A stretch of DNA of 64,000 nt from Myroides fluvii. GTDB lineage: Bacteria; Bacteroidota; Bacteroidia; Flavobacteriales; Flavobacteriaceae. Positions 35,399-44,925 of the stretch are shown here, piece by piece. The translations under genes were made by a program, and so were the position numbers. Below the pieces are notes generated by a model, which saw only the letters and a list, made by a program, of their open reading frames with translations, was not told the origin of the DNA and ran no database searches. The stretch covers positions 888,501 through 952,500 of the forward strand of contig NZ_CP039934.1 of the NCBI RefSeq assembly GCF_009792295.1. Reading direction: 5' to 3'. The first letter of the stretch is position 1. Each line of letters begins with the position of its first letter.

Positions 35399-37777
35399 AT
35401 GAAAAATAAAATCACCTTTTTTATTGCCTTTTTTTGCGGGATTACCTTCCTGCAAGCCCAGAATACAATCAAGGGGAAAGTACTCAATAAAGACAAGCAA
35501 CCGATAGATTTTGCTGAGTTGCACTTAGTCAAAGAAAGTAATGACCAATTAGCACAGCAAGGCTTCACTGCGGAAACGGGTGAATTTACGTTGACGAATA
35601 TTCCAACTGCACAATACAAGTTAAACATTCACTACTTAGGTCAATTGTTATACACAAAAGAAATGTTGATTGACCAGCATATGGATTTAGGGGAGATTGT
35701 TGCAGAATCATCAACGGAACTAGGTGAGATTGTCGTACAAGCGGAAAAGAAATTAGTAGAACGCAAAGCCGACCGTTTGGTATTCAATACGGCAAATAGC
35801 GTTGCTTCTCAAGGTATGGATGCCATAGAAGCATTGACCAATACCCCTTTAGTCAAAGTGCAAAATGACAAAATTAGCATTGTGGGAAAAAGTAGTGTGA
35901 CGGTTATGATTAACGATAAGATTGTTCACTTACAAGGGGATGCTTTGACGAATTATTTAAAGACCCTGCGTTCGGATGATATTGAGAAAATTGAAGTAAT
36001 CACCAATCCTCCTTCCAAATACGAAGCTAGTGGAAACAGTGGATTGATTAATATCGTTTTGAAGAAAAACAAATCCTTGGGGATGTATGGATCCGTGAGT
36101 AGCTCCTATTCGTACAACAACTACAATTGGTATTCGCTCAATGGAAGTTTAAATTACCAAAAGAAGAAGTGGAATGTGATGCTGAAAGCCAATGGAGGAG
36201 ATGGAAAATACGGCAATGAGAATACGTATACTTTTAAAAACGATACGCGTATTTTAGATTCTTATGCTAAACCAACAGGGGCTTATACTTCAGGAGGAAT
36301 CAACCTGACCACCAACTACCAGCTATCAGACAAAGAGGTAATTGGAGCGACCTATGATTTATCCAAGTACAAAAATGACAATACGAATCCCAATACATCC
36401 AAATATATAGCCTTACCGGAGCAAAAAACAGATTCTATCATCAAGTCTATTACAGAAGCAACCAACAACAACATTTACCATACGGCTAATTTATTTTACG
36501 ACCGCAACTTAGATACCCTGGGAAGCAAACTATCCTTAGGGGTAAATTACTTTTCTAATATTCCAGATGGAGCAACAGACATGAATGAATACGATCCCCA
36601 ACACAAGCTTCGCAATTCAACTTATTACACCAATGACTTAAAATATCAGGTATGGAGTGGAACAGCGGATGTATCGTATAAATTGTCGTGGGCTGATGTT
36701 GAATTTGGAGGAAAGTACTCGAATTACGACAATAAATCCAAGGTATTTTACTACAACCGAATTGATGAAGATTTAGTTTATGACAATAGTCGCAGCAACC
36801 GATTCAACTACAAAGAAGATAACTTTGCTGGATATGTCAGTTTACACAAAAAATTAAGCGATCAATGGAGTGTTAAAGGAGGAATGCGATTTGAGCAAAC
36901 AGAAGTAGAAGGTCATCTAGTAGAGACGAATGAAACATTTAAAAAATCATATGGCAAATGGTTTCCAACTGCTTATATTTCCTATGATCCCAATGAGAAT
37001 CACTCGTTCAACTTCAATTACTCTAAGCGCATCAACCGTCCATACTCTGGCATTTTGAACCCATTCCGCTACTATGCAAATAGTTATTCCTACAACAGCG
37101 GAAATCCAGAATTAGACCCTTCATTTACAGATAATTTCGAATTGAATTACCTCTTTCACGGCTCTTTGTCTGTGGGGTTAAATTACTATCACATTACCAA
37201 TTCGTTTGATCAGTATTCAACCTTAATTGACGATGTTTTTATCAGTACCTATTACAATATGTTGAATAGTGACAACTATGGATTAGACCTTTCATATAGC
37301 GATAAAATAACAGGATGGTGGCAAACCAGTACAGGAGTCAATACAAACTATTCGAGTTCTTATTACCGCAATAAAATAGCCAATCAAATTCCCCAAAATG
37401 GAGTATACTTTAGTTACTATTCACAAAACACGTTTACGGTGAATACCGCTAAAACCTTACATGCATTTTTAAACTGGTATCACCAAGTACCCCATAAATC
37501 AGACAATACTAAATATGGTTCGTATTCAGCGTTGACTACAGGAGTTAAAGCGAATGTATTGAACAAGAAACTCAACCTCAATGTTACCTTATACGATATC
37601 TTCAATACAGGTAAATCCAACGGAACGAGTTATTTCAATGACAACGTACAAAACTTCACCAACAGCTGGAATAGCCGAAGATTGACCATTGGTGCAACCT
37701 ATACTTTTGGAGATAGCTCCAACAAAAAAAGCATTAAAGAGGCGAATTTTGAAGATAAAAGCCGAAGCAGTAAATAG
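35399..37777 (+). CDS. TonB-receptor-like outer-membrane barrel protein (copy 2)
   Basis: A 792-residue paralogue of the preceding gene with the same order: signal peptide (MKNKITFFIAFFCGITFLQA), regulatory-like beta domain, plug with IVGKSSVTVMINDKIVHLQG and the shared YEASGNSGLINIVLKK motif, then a barrel. The barrel halves have diverged more than the plug. The two genes arose by duplication, are 220 bases apart and may be separately transcribed, because the gap is AT-rich and has no terminator. Confidence 0.88.
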   Translation: MKNKITFFIAFFCGITFLQAQNTIKGKVLNKDKQPIDFAELHLVKESNDQLAQQGFTAETGEFTLTNIPTAQYKLNIHYLGQLLYTKEMLIDQHMDLGEIVAESSTELGEIVVQAEKKLVERKADRLVFNTANSVASQGMDAIEALTNTPLVKVQNDKISIVGKSSVTVMINDKIVHLQGDALTNYLKTLRSDDIEKIEVITNPPSKYEASGNSGLINIVLKKNKSLGMYGSVSSSYSYNNYNWYSLNGSLNYQKKKWNVMLKANGGDGKYGNENTYTFKNDTRILDSYAKPTGAYTSGGINLTTNYQLSDKEVIGATYDLSKYKNDNTNPNTSKYIALPEQKTDSIIKSITEATNNNIYHTANLFYDRNLDTLGSKLSLGVNYFSNIPDGATDMNEYDPQHKLRNSTYYTNDLKYQVWSGTADVSYKLSWADVEFGGKYSNYDNKSKVFYYNRIDEDLVYDNSRSNRFNYKEDNFAGYVSLHKKLSDQWSVKGGMRFEQTEVEGHLVETNETFKKSYGKWFPTAYISYDPNENHSFNFNYSKRINRPYSGILNPFRYYANSYSYNSGNPELDPSFTDNFELNYLFHGSLSVGLNYYHITNSFDQYSTLIDDVFISTYYNMLNSDNYGLDLSYSDKITGWWQTSTGVNTNYSSSYYRNKIANQIPQNGVYFSYYSQNTFTVNTAKTLHAFLNWYHQVPHKSDNTKYGSYSALTTGVKANVLNKKLNLNVTLYDIFNTGKSNGTSYFNDNVQNFTNSWNSRRLTIGATYTFGDSSNKKSIKEANFEDKSRSSK

Positions 37778-38027
37778 CCCGTTTTAGCCTCTCGATTCAC
37801 TTAATAAAATTTAACAAAATTATTTTTACAAAGACTGTAACAAAACAAAAACAAGAACGACCAATAGTTCAAGATTCCAGCGTAGCTAAGGTGTTGCTGG
37901 AAAAAAGTAAATTTTAATTCACAGGAAAGTCTGTTTCGCTTTCTTCTCTTCTTCACCGAAGAATATCAAAGTCTGAAGCACTTTTATAAAAATGGCGTGA
38001 TGACCCATTTTAATTGATTAGTTAGTT

Positions 38028-38061
38028 GAACGTCCTTTGTATGTCCATACAAGGGACGTTC
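38028..38061. terminator. Hairpin between convergent genes
   Basis: A 16-bp stem with one mismatch and a 2-base loop (GAACGTCC arm). T-runs are poor on both sides, so its efficiency as a terminator is uncertain. It is the only candidate for copy 2 of the barrel gene and the helicase gene. Confidence 0.55.
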
Positions 38062-38064
38062 TTA

Positions 38065-40821
38065 TTATAGCCATTGGTGTTCTTGTTTTACTCGAGGCTC
38101 TTGTAGTTGATTGGCAATTGCAAAAGTACGTGCATGCAACAACGCTCTTCTTCCTTCAGGTGTTCTGGTATAAACAACGCGATTCTTTCCTACTAATTTG
38201 GCCCATTGATCTGAAAAATAATCGACTTGTTTTCGGTTTATGCCTAAACAGGTGGGAACCGCGTGAAAATCAGCTTCGCTATCTTGAATAGGCAAGAGTG
38301 TTTTTCGTTCAATAACATAACGAGGATTATCAATAGGAGATAAAATTTCTTTCATACATGAGGCAAATACATTGCTTTCTCTCAAAGTTGCGCCTTCTAA
38401 CGAACAGAATACACCTCCACCAAATTCTAATTCACTGATCACGTGTAATTTTGTTGTTGGGGTAGAAATAATCTCGAATTTACAAAGCGTATTACAGAGG
38501 GCTAGTCCAATATTTTGCACATCTTTTCGCATATCGCCAAATTTTCGATATAGGCGATAATACTTCACCCCTTTCCATCCAAAGCGAAAGCCTAATCCGA
38601 CAACAAAGGTTTGAAAAACCCAATATCCAAAAGACCACAAACTAATTCCATGCATAAGAATTCCCCTTCCCAATCCGATAAATTGATAGGCTAAAAATAG
38701 AATCGCAGAACAAACAACAGTAAACAAAACAGAAACAATGGTCTTGTTCGTGTAAAATCGCTTCGCCTGTTCGATATTTCTTCTTTCTCTTGACGATGAA
38801 AAAGTTACCTTCACTCCTTCTACTAAGTGACTTCCCTTTTGAATGGCTGTTAGCCATTTCGCTTTTAATGCACTTCGTTGTTTGGCAAAATCCAACGTCT
38901 GTTGATTCTGTTTCTCCCTATACGTTGGATCGAGTACTCTCTTGGTATTTCCTTCTCTTAAACGATCTATTCCATTTGAAATACTGGTTTCTTCATGTAT
39001 GCTACTATTTGATATACCAACAAACGTTTGAAAGCGTCGATGGACAATGCTCCAGTCTTTCCCTCCTTCAATCGCATCAGTATCCAAACAAGCCAAATGC
39101 CAAATATTAGCTGTTTTAGTTTCGTCTTTTGGATTGATACGAAAGGCACGTCCTCTAATCTGATTCGAGGTAATATAAGCACCAATTGAACTCGCTATAA
39201 TCAAGGTATTAATCGCAGGGGCATCCCAACCTTCTCCGAGTAATGATTTGGTTCCGACTAAAGCGTTTATCTTTCCTTCCTGTACTAACCGAGTTACTAA
39301 ACTAACAATATCTGCTTTCTCCCCAGAGGTGAGATGCAAAGCGGCATACTGATCATCATAGGAAAAGACATGACTAGAAAATGGTTCCCGTCCTTTCTCT
39401 TTTACCCATTGATTCAGCGTTTCTACACAAAGCGTAGGAACAATAACTATAGATCCCGTTAATACAGCCAATCGAATTCCCTTTCGATTGGTCCGACGAA
39501 GGGTTTCAAAAATAGATAAAACACCCAATTTAGACAAAACAGGTGGCGGAATTACGGTATGGCTGTAATACTCTTTTCGGATATAATCTGTTAAGATGAC
39601 CATACGCAAATCCTCTCCTAAAAGCTCGTATTCAAAATCTAAAATTCGAACCATACTTTCTAATTTACTCAAACTAGAAAGCAGTAAATCATCCCCTTTA
39701 TTATCATTTACCAATTGAACTTGTCGAAAGGAAATCAATCCCTTTTTCTTCAAATTTGCTTGTAGGTTGCGTTTATGTGCTTCGTATTCTGGGATTACAG
39801 TAAAAAAATCTTGTCCGTGAAAACAATAGAAATTCAGTACTTTTTCAAACCAAACAAGATCTAAAGAGGGGAGTTCATCTTGATCCAATCCCACTATTTT
39901 TAAGTGTACCTTATCGAGTTCTCTATCATCGTCTTTCAAAAAGATTAAACAAGCCACATAGGTGGTCAAATTTTCATAAATCCAATCCAAGTGATGCATC
40001 GGTTGTTGAAAAAGAGTTGATTTTTTGAGTATTTTTACCAAATCTGCATCTGTTCTTCCTTGAGTAAAAGCCTCAAAAACAATGGATTTGTGATAGAGAA
40101 TTTTCTCTCGCTCTTCCGCTAAGGGTGTGCTGTAATAAATAAAATCTTGATGCGGGCATAAATCCCCAGCAACAATAAGTTCAGGAATTGCAATTTCTTC
40201 ATCAACAGGTCCTGCTAAACCAATATACCGTTGCCATTCAAAATCTACTGCTCCATAGGGTGGTGTTGCGGTTAATCCAACAACAGTTGCTTTCAATTCT
40301 TTATCCAATAAATCTAGAGCTTTCCACCACTCTTTTCGCAGATGATGCACCTCATCAACAAGCAAGGTTTGAATGCCAACTGCTTTTAATTGTTGAATAA
40401 TTGCCTTGGCATTCGCATTGGTATAAACTGTATTTTCTTCTTTTTGATCTTCATCAAGCTCTCCTTCATCTTCCTTTAAATAATTAAAGGCGGCATGTAA
40501 TCCTTGATAGGTAGAAACAGTAAGAAACTGAGGGGATGTAATTTGAGTTGAAATCCAATCGGGCACTTCCTCTACTTGTAAAAACAACGAACAAAAACGA
40601 TCAATCCACTGATTTTTCACTGCCAAGGTTGGCGCTAATATCAACGTGGGTTTATTGAGTTGCAGAATCACTTCTAATCCCAAAACCGTTTTTCCTGATC
40701 CGGGAGGAGCTACAACGTGTAATTTATTGTCTTTTAGATGCGCTTCTAATTGATCCAGCACTTTTTGCTGGTAGTCGCGCCAAGGATATTTGAATGCAAT
40801 AGGGGTTGGAAACTTTTTCAA
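38065..40821 (-). CDS. Superfamily 2 DEAD/DEAH-type helicase with membrane segment
   Basis: A 918-residue protein. The N-terminal half is an SF2 helicase core: Walker A APPGSGKT (about residue 40), DEVHH as motif II, GLTATPP as motif III, and QIRGRAFRI as motif VI near residue 540. It resembles type III restriction-type translocases. Near residues 690-750 there are two hydrophobic segments (VLFTVVCSAILFLAYQFIGL and a second about 25 residues later) that look like a membrane hairpin, an unusual addition to a helicase. The last 130 residues form an unrecognised domain. It is divergent from the acidic protein at 40977. Function is unknown; a DNA-defence role is possible but unproven. Confidence 0.8.
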   Translation of the reverse strand: MKKFPTPIAFKYPWRDYQQKVLDQLEAHLKDNKLHVVAPPGSGKTVLGLEVILQLNKPTLILAPTLAVKNQWIDRFCSLFLQVEEVPDWISTQITSPQFLTVSTYQGLHAAFNYLKEDEGELDEDQKEENTVYTNANAKAIIQQLKAVGIQTLLVDEVHHLRKEWWKALDLLDKELKATVVGLTATPPYGAVDFEWQRYIGLAGPVDEEIAIPELIVAGDLCPHQDFIYYSTPLAEEREKILYHKSIVFEAFTQGRTDADLVKILKKSTLFQQPMHHLDWIYENLTTYVACLIFLKDDDRELDKVHLKIVGLDQDELPSLDLVWFEKVLNFYCFHGQDFFTVIPEYEAHKRNLQANLKKKGLISFRQVQLVNDNKGDDLLLSSLSKLESMVRILDFEYELLGEDLRMVILTDYIRKEYYSHTVIPPPVLSKLGVLSIFETLRRTNRKGIRLAVLTGSIVIVPTLCVETLNQWVKEKGREPFSSHVFSYDDQYAALHLTSGEKADIVSLVTRLVQEGKINALVGTKSLLGEGWDAPAINTLIIASSIGAYITSNQIRGRAFRINPKDETKTANIWHLACLDTDAIEGGKDWSIVHRRFQTFVGISNSSIHEETSISNGIDRLREGNTKRVLDPTYREKQNQQTLDFAKQRSALKAKWLTAIQKGSHLVEGVKVTFSSSRERRNIEQAKRFYTNKTIVSVLFTVVCSAILFLAYQFIGLGRGILMHGISLWSFGYWVFQTFVVGLGFRFGWKGVKYYRLYRKFGDMRKDVQNIGLALCNTLCKFEIISTPTTKLHVISELEFGGGVFCSLEGATLRESNVFASCMKEILSPIDNPRYVIERKTLLPIQDSEADFHAVPTCLGINRKQVDYFSDQWAKLVGKNRVVYTRTPEGRRALLHARTFAIANQLQEPRVKQEHQWL

Positions 40822-40976
40822 ATGGTTGATTTTTCTTCCTTAAAAATAAGCAAGCTTTTCTAGGAAACAAAGCCTTTTAAATGTTTTTGCGAACACCGTA
40901 TAAAGTCATATTTTTTTCATTATTTTGTAGAACTTTCAATACTTGAAACGACTAAACTGGCTTTCTAATTATCACA

Positions 40977-42131
40977 ATGACGACAAAAATTCAATTTAAA
41001 TTAAGTAACGATGTCCTTCTTACTGTTATTCAGATGGTTGAAAAAACGGATGACTATGTAGTACAATCTATAAAAGACGCTTTATTGGTTAGTATAAAAG
41101 AGGATTTACTTGCTAAACTTGAAGATAAGGCCAAGAATATTCAGAAACAAGTCTCTATTTTAGACCACAATAAAAAGCATGCCATCGTTTTAAAGTACCA
41201 CGAAGCGTACACGATGTACAAACTTTTGGAGTTGGTTTACGAAAAAGAGACCTTTGCAGATCATCCCCATATCAAAAAAGTCAAGCGTCTTTTGGTGGAT
41301 TTAGAGAACAAGGTAGAAAGTTTTACAACTGAAAATAAGGAGACGGATGAAACGCAAACCACGGCAGCTGCTTTGGCGAATTTCCCTCGATTAGGTGTCA
41401 ATGAAATCATCATTGAAGAAGCCACTATTTTAGAAGGGGAGCTTAGCGAAGAAGTACAAGCAGACCTGCAGGAGGAAGACAACAATCCGGTGTTAGATCC
41501 TACTATTGATGTGAATGAGATCATCGTAAAAAATTATTCCATCTTTGATCTTTTGGAAGAAAGCCAACCTACAGATGCTCATAAGGAGGAAACAGAGAGT
41601 AAAGAAATTGAAATAGATGCGGCATCCGTTACTCTTGTGGAACCTGCAATCCAGGAAGAAGCGGTCGCTGAGGAAGTAGAACCTCAACAGGAAGAGGTTT
41701 TAGAGTCCCTTACAACAACAATCGAAGAAAATACAACAGAAGAGCCACTGGTGTTTACAGCAGAAATTGAAACGACAGAAACAACGACTGCGGAGGTTAT
41801 AGAAGAAACCGAGGTAAATGAATCATTTACTGAAGAAACATTCATTCCCCAAGAGGAAACAACAATCCCTTCTTGGGCACAACAAACGACACCCCCAATT
41901 TTTGATGGTGTTGTAACAAAATCATCCATTTGTGTTGAATCTGAAGAAGAGGGAGCTACAGCTTGTACCCCAACAGAGCCTGAAGAAGATACACTCAACC
42001 TCTTTGAAGATACCGTTCTACCTATTCAACCTCAAGAAGAGAAGGTAGAGAAAACGGAAAAAGAGGGAAAGAAAGAAAAAAAGAAACCCGCCAAAGACCA
42101 TACCCAACAGGGACAAATCAGTCTTTTCTAA
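40977..42131 (+). CDS. Acidic low-complexity protein ending in a clamp-binding-like motif
   Basis: 384 residues. The first 110 are helical and charged; the rest is Glu/Thr-rich and probably disordered, followed by a basic stretch (EKEGKKEKKKPAKDH). The protein ends in QGQISLF, where QISLF fits the QxSLF form of the beta-sliding-clamp-binding motif at a free C-terminus. That is my inference. It is divergent from the helicase, with 155 bases between, and is closed by a terminator. I recognise no family for the N-terminal domain. Confidence 0.75.
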   Translation: MTTKIQFKLSNDVLLTVIQMVEKTDDYVVQSIKDALLVSIKEDLLAKLEDKAKNIQKQVSILDHNKKHAIVLKYHEAYTMYKLLELVYEKETFADHPHIKKVKRLLVDLENKVESFTTENKETDETQTTAAALANFPRLGVNEIIIEEATILEGELSEEVQADLQEEDNNPVLDPTIDVNEIIVKNYSIFDLLEESQPTDAHKEETESKEIEIDAASVTLVEPAIQEEAVAEEVEPQQEEVLESLTTTIEENTTEEPLVFTAEIETTETTTAEVIEETEVNESFTEETFIPQEETTIPSWAQQTTPPIFDGVVTKSSICVESEEEGATACTPTEPEEDTLNLFEDTVLPIQPQEEKVEKTEKEGKKEKKKPAKDHTQQGQISLF

Positions 42132-42141
42132 CTAAAATATC

Positions 42142-42175
42142 AAGAGGATGCCTAATTAAGTCATCCTCTTTTTTT
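42142..42175 (+). terminator. Intrinsic terminator
   Basis: A 9-bp stem (AAGAGGATG, 42142-42150 with 42162-42170) with an 11-base loop and T7, 10 bases after the stop. Confidence 0.8.
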
Positions 42176-42233
42176 ATGGGTGGCTGGATGGTTGGTTTTT
42201 TGTTTTTTTATCGCACCGTGTATATTGTTTTTT

Positions 42234-42357
42234 GGTGTTCGATGAATATATCTCACCTATTTTATATTCATTTTGGTGTTCGATGAATATATCTCACCTA
42301 TTTTATATTCATTTTGGTGTTCGATGAATCTTCACTACGTTTCGATTTTCACTTCGT
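42234..42357. repeat. 41-bp tandem repeat, three units
   Basis: Units start at 42234, 42275 and 42316 with GGTGTTCGATGAAT; the first two are identical over 41 bases and the third changes into a CTTCACTACGTTTCG tail. A degenerate piece (CGCACCGTG) precedes unit 1. The same unit occurs at 11635. A pyrimidine-rich tract follows (42380-42440). Confidence 0.85.
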
Positions 42358-42441
42358 TTCAATTTATGCTGCGCTCCGTTTCTTCTCTCTTCTCTCTTCT
42401 TTCTTCTCTTCTTTCTTCTATCTTCTTTCTAATTTTTTTCC

Positions 42442-42662
42442 TATCTTTGCAACAGTATTAACGAATAAATAATCAAATGGATATCTAAAATAAGTATTTC
42501 GTTTTAATCGCATAAGTGGTTTTCTACTTATCGGAGCAAACAATTTTTAATAGCTTCTATCTTTCCTAGGGCTGTAATACTTATTTAGTTATGTGAATAC
42601 ATATCCAAGACCGTGAGTAGTGGTGTACGGGCCACAAGTATTTTATACTCATCTCTCTTATT
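42442..42662 (+). promoter_or_regulatory. -7 box and long leader of the ABC-F gene
   Basis: TATCTTTG (42442-42449) fits the -7 consensus although no TTG is seen at -33. The following leader is about 210 bases long and contains a three-codon open frame (Met-Asp-Ile, 42477) and local inverted repeats, such as ATAAGTGG with its mate ACTTAT near 42510-42530 and AAGTATT near 42490 with AATACTT near 42570. Long leaders with tiny upstream frames are known for drug-inducible ABC-F genes; here it is only a possibility. Confidence 0.4.
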
Positions 42663-44261
42663 TTGATTATTATGTCTATCGTTATAAAAAATCTATCCTA
42701 CGAACACGCGGATAAAACCCCTTTGTTTCAACAGCTCAATCTAGTACTCAACAAAGGAGAAAAGGCTAACCTTATTGGAGCCAATGGAACGGGAAAAAGC
42801 ACCCTATTAAAACTTATTGCCACAACGCCTCTATCCGCTATTCAGTTGGATGGAACGGCTTATTATTTACCTCAAATCAACACCAACCAAGCTGCGGAAC
42901 AAACGATTCAAGAAGCCCTGCAAACGGATAAGAAACTACAAGCTTTACACCGCATTTTACAAGGGTCGGTCAATGAACAGGATTATGTCGATTTGGATGA
43001 TGACTGGGCAATTGAAGAGCATATTGCCCAAGCCTTGCAATACTGGCAATTGGAGGGAAAAGATTTATCCCTGCCTATGCATCAACTCAGTGGAGGGCAA
43101 CAAATGCGCGTGTATTTTGCGTATATCCACATTCATCAGCCCGATATTTTGTTGTTGGATGAGCCCACCAATCACATTGACCAAGCCACGCGACAACTGT
43201 TGTTTGATTTCTTGGATCAGTACAAAGGGACGGTGCTTATAGTCAGTCACGATATCGCCTTATTGAATCGACAAGGACTTACCTTTGAGATTAGCAGCAA
43301 AGGGGTTCAGACCTACAAAGGCAATTACGATTTTTACAAAGCGCAAAAACAAGAGGAGTTTGCTTCTCTTCAACACCGTATCGATTCGATTTCTAAGGAT
43401 TTGCGTCAGGTAAAAACGGAACAACAGAAATTACTTCAGAAGCAGCAAAAGGCGGTGGGACAACACAAAAAAGCGGAGCAAAAAGGGGGACTTCCGAAGA
43501 TTGTAGTCAATACACTCAAGAATGCGGCAGAAAATAGCAGTGCTAAAAGTACTGAGGTACAAATGGAAAAACAGCAAAAACTCCAAGGGGACTTGTGGGA
43601 ATTAAAAGATCAGTTGGAACAAGTAAAACCGTTTCACCTCTCGTTTAACAACTCCGATTTACACACTAATAAAGTGCTTTTTCAGTTGAAAGAAGTCAAC
43701 TATCAATATGAAACTGCTCCTACAGCGCTTTGGTCTACTCCGTGGAATCTCGAAATTCGAAGTGGAGAACGCCTATTAATTGAAGGGGCAAACGGCACAG
43801 GTAAATCGACCTTACTGCATTTATTAGCGGGAAATCTACAACCTACTACAGGTCAGGTTGAACGGTTGACCAACAATATCGTGTACTTGGATCAGTTTTA
43901 TAGTCTCCTCGATCACAGCAAAACGATGCTGGAACAAGCGCAAACCTTCAATCACAACGTATTGGATGAGGCTAGTTTAAAAAACACCCTGTTTCAATAT
44001 GGTTTTCGACCAGAACAATGGTCTAAACCCGTTGCGCAATTAAGTGGAGGCGAATGTCTTCGCTTGACCATCTGTTGCCTGAATCTCTCTTTATCTTCTA
44101 TTGATGTTTTACTGCTGGATGAACCGAGTAATAACCTCGATATTTTTGGTTTAGAGCGCTTATACGAAGCCCTAAGGGAATACAAAGGAACAATTGTGTT
44201 TATCTCCCACGATGTGAACTTGCGTGATGCGATTCAACCGAATCGCTTCATTGAGATGTGA
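42663..44261 (+). CDS. ABC-F family ATPase
   Basis: Soluble ATPase of 532 residues with two ABC domains and no membrane helices, the ABC-F layout that acts on ribosomes. Walker A motifs read GANGTGKSTL in both halves; signatures are LSGGQQMR and LSGGECLR; the Walker B aspartates are followed by EPTNH and EPSNN. The Lys/Gln-rich linker (about residues 235-300) is the part that reaches into the ribosome. Whether it protects against antibiotics or is a housekeeping factor cannot be decided. A start at 42672 (MSIVIKN) is as likely as 42663. Confidence 0.92.
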   Translation: MIIMSIVIKNLSYEHADKTPLFQQLNLVLNKGEKANLIGANGTGKSTLLKLIATTPLSAIQLDGTAYYLPQINTNQAAEQTIQEALQTDKKLQALHRILQGSVNEQDYVDLDDDWAIEEHIAQALQYWQLEGKDLSLPMHQLSGGQQMRVYFAYIHIHQPDILLLDEPTNHIDQATRQLLFDFLDQYKGTVLIVSHDIALLNRQGLTFEISSKGVQTYKGNYDFYKAQKQEEFASLQHRIDSISKDLRQVKTEQQKLLQKQQKAVGQHKKAEQKGGLPKIVVNTLKNAAENSSAKSTEVQMEKQQKLQGDLWELKDQLEQVKPFHLSFNNSDLHTNKVLFQLKEVNYQYETAPTALWSTPWNLEIRSGERLLIEGANGTGKSTLLHLLAGNLQPTTGQVERLTNNIVYLDQFYSLLDHSKTMLEQAQTFNHNVLDEASLKNTLFQYGFRPEQWSKPVAQLSGGECLRLTICCLNLSLSSIDVLLLDEPSNNLDIFGLERLYEALREYKGTIVFISHDVNLRDAIQPNRFIEM

Positions 44262-44300
44262 ATTATCGGTTAACTGTTAACAGTTATCGGTTAACAGTTA

Positions 44301-44707
44301 ATTTTTCTGATTTAAGGGTATATTTTCTTTTATCCTAAATTCTCTTGATGAGTTAATTGGTTATTTGCTTAATTAGTTAATCGGTTAAGCCATCTAACCT
44401 TCCTAAACAGATTATCGGTTATGGGTTAATTTTTCTGATTTAAGGGTATATTTTCTTTTATCCTAAATTCTCTTGATGAGTTAATTGGTTATTTGCTTAA
44501 TTAGTTAATCGATTAAGCCATCTAACCTTCCTAAACAGATTATCGGTTATGGGTTAATTTTTCTGATTTAAGGGTATATTTTCTTTTATCCTAAATTCTC
44601 TTGATGAGTTAATTGGTTATTTGCTTAATTAGTTAATCGATTAAGCCATCTAACCTTCCTAAACAGATTATCGGTTATGGGTTAATTTTTCTGATTTAAG
44701 GGTATAT
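44301..44707. repeat. 128-bp tandem repeat, three units plus a partial fourth
   Basis: The landmark ATTTTTCTGATTTAAGGG occurs at 44301, 44429, 44557 and 44685, spaced exactly 128 bases. Units differ by only a few bases (for example CGGTTAAG against CGATTAAG). Units are AT-rich with many GTTAAT/ATTAAC steps and no open frame. A run of GTTAACAGTTA palindromes precedes the array (44268-44300). The array stands at the left edge of the toxin-immunity region. Confidence 0.93.
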
Positions 44708-44767
44708 CTTCTTTAATCGATAATCTGGCAAAAAAGCAACTGGCGAAAAAGCACACTTACCACACCG

Positions 44768-44904
44768 TATCCACACACCGTATGTCATGCTGACGAAGGA
44801 AGCATCGCATCCGTCACTCAACGCTTGTTACTCAGCAAAATGGGCACAACGGATGCGACCCTTCGTTGCCTCAGGACATCGCGTACGCGATCGCGATAGG
44901 GGTA
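44768..44904. repeat. REP1 palindromic repeat, copy a (full)
   Basis: Imperfect inverted repeat: ATGTCATGCTGACGAAGG... ACGGATGCGA-type right arm ...CCTCAGGACAT, with a 35-base centre. A near-identical full copy lies at 53225 and right-half copies at 46007 and 51346. REP-like elements with a GACGAAGGAAG core are common in Bacteroidota intergenic DNA. Confidence 0.85.
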
Positions 44905-44925
44905 GTACTTCATAATCAAACACAC

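Noticed and set aside
38037..38291. Plus-strand 84-codon frame at the end of the helicase
   Set aside because: Antisense shadow of the helicase C-terminus with no features of its own.
42234..42357. 41-bp repeat as a CRISPR array
   Set aside because: Direct tandem copies without spacers.
44301..44707. 128-bp repeat as a CRISPR array
   Set aside because: The units are contiguous and identical with no unique spacers, and no cas genes are near.
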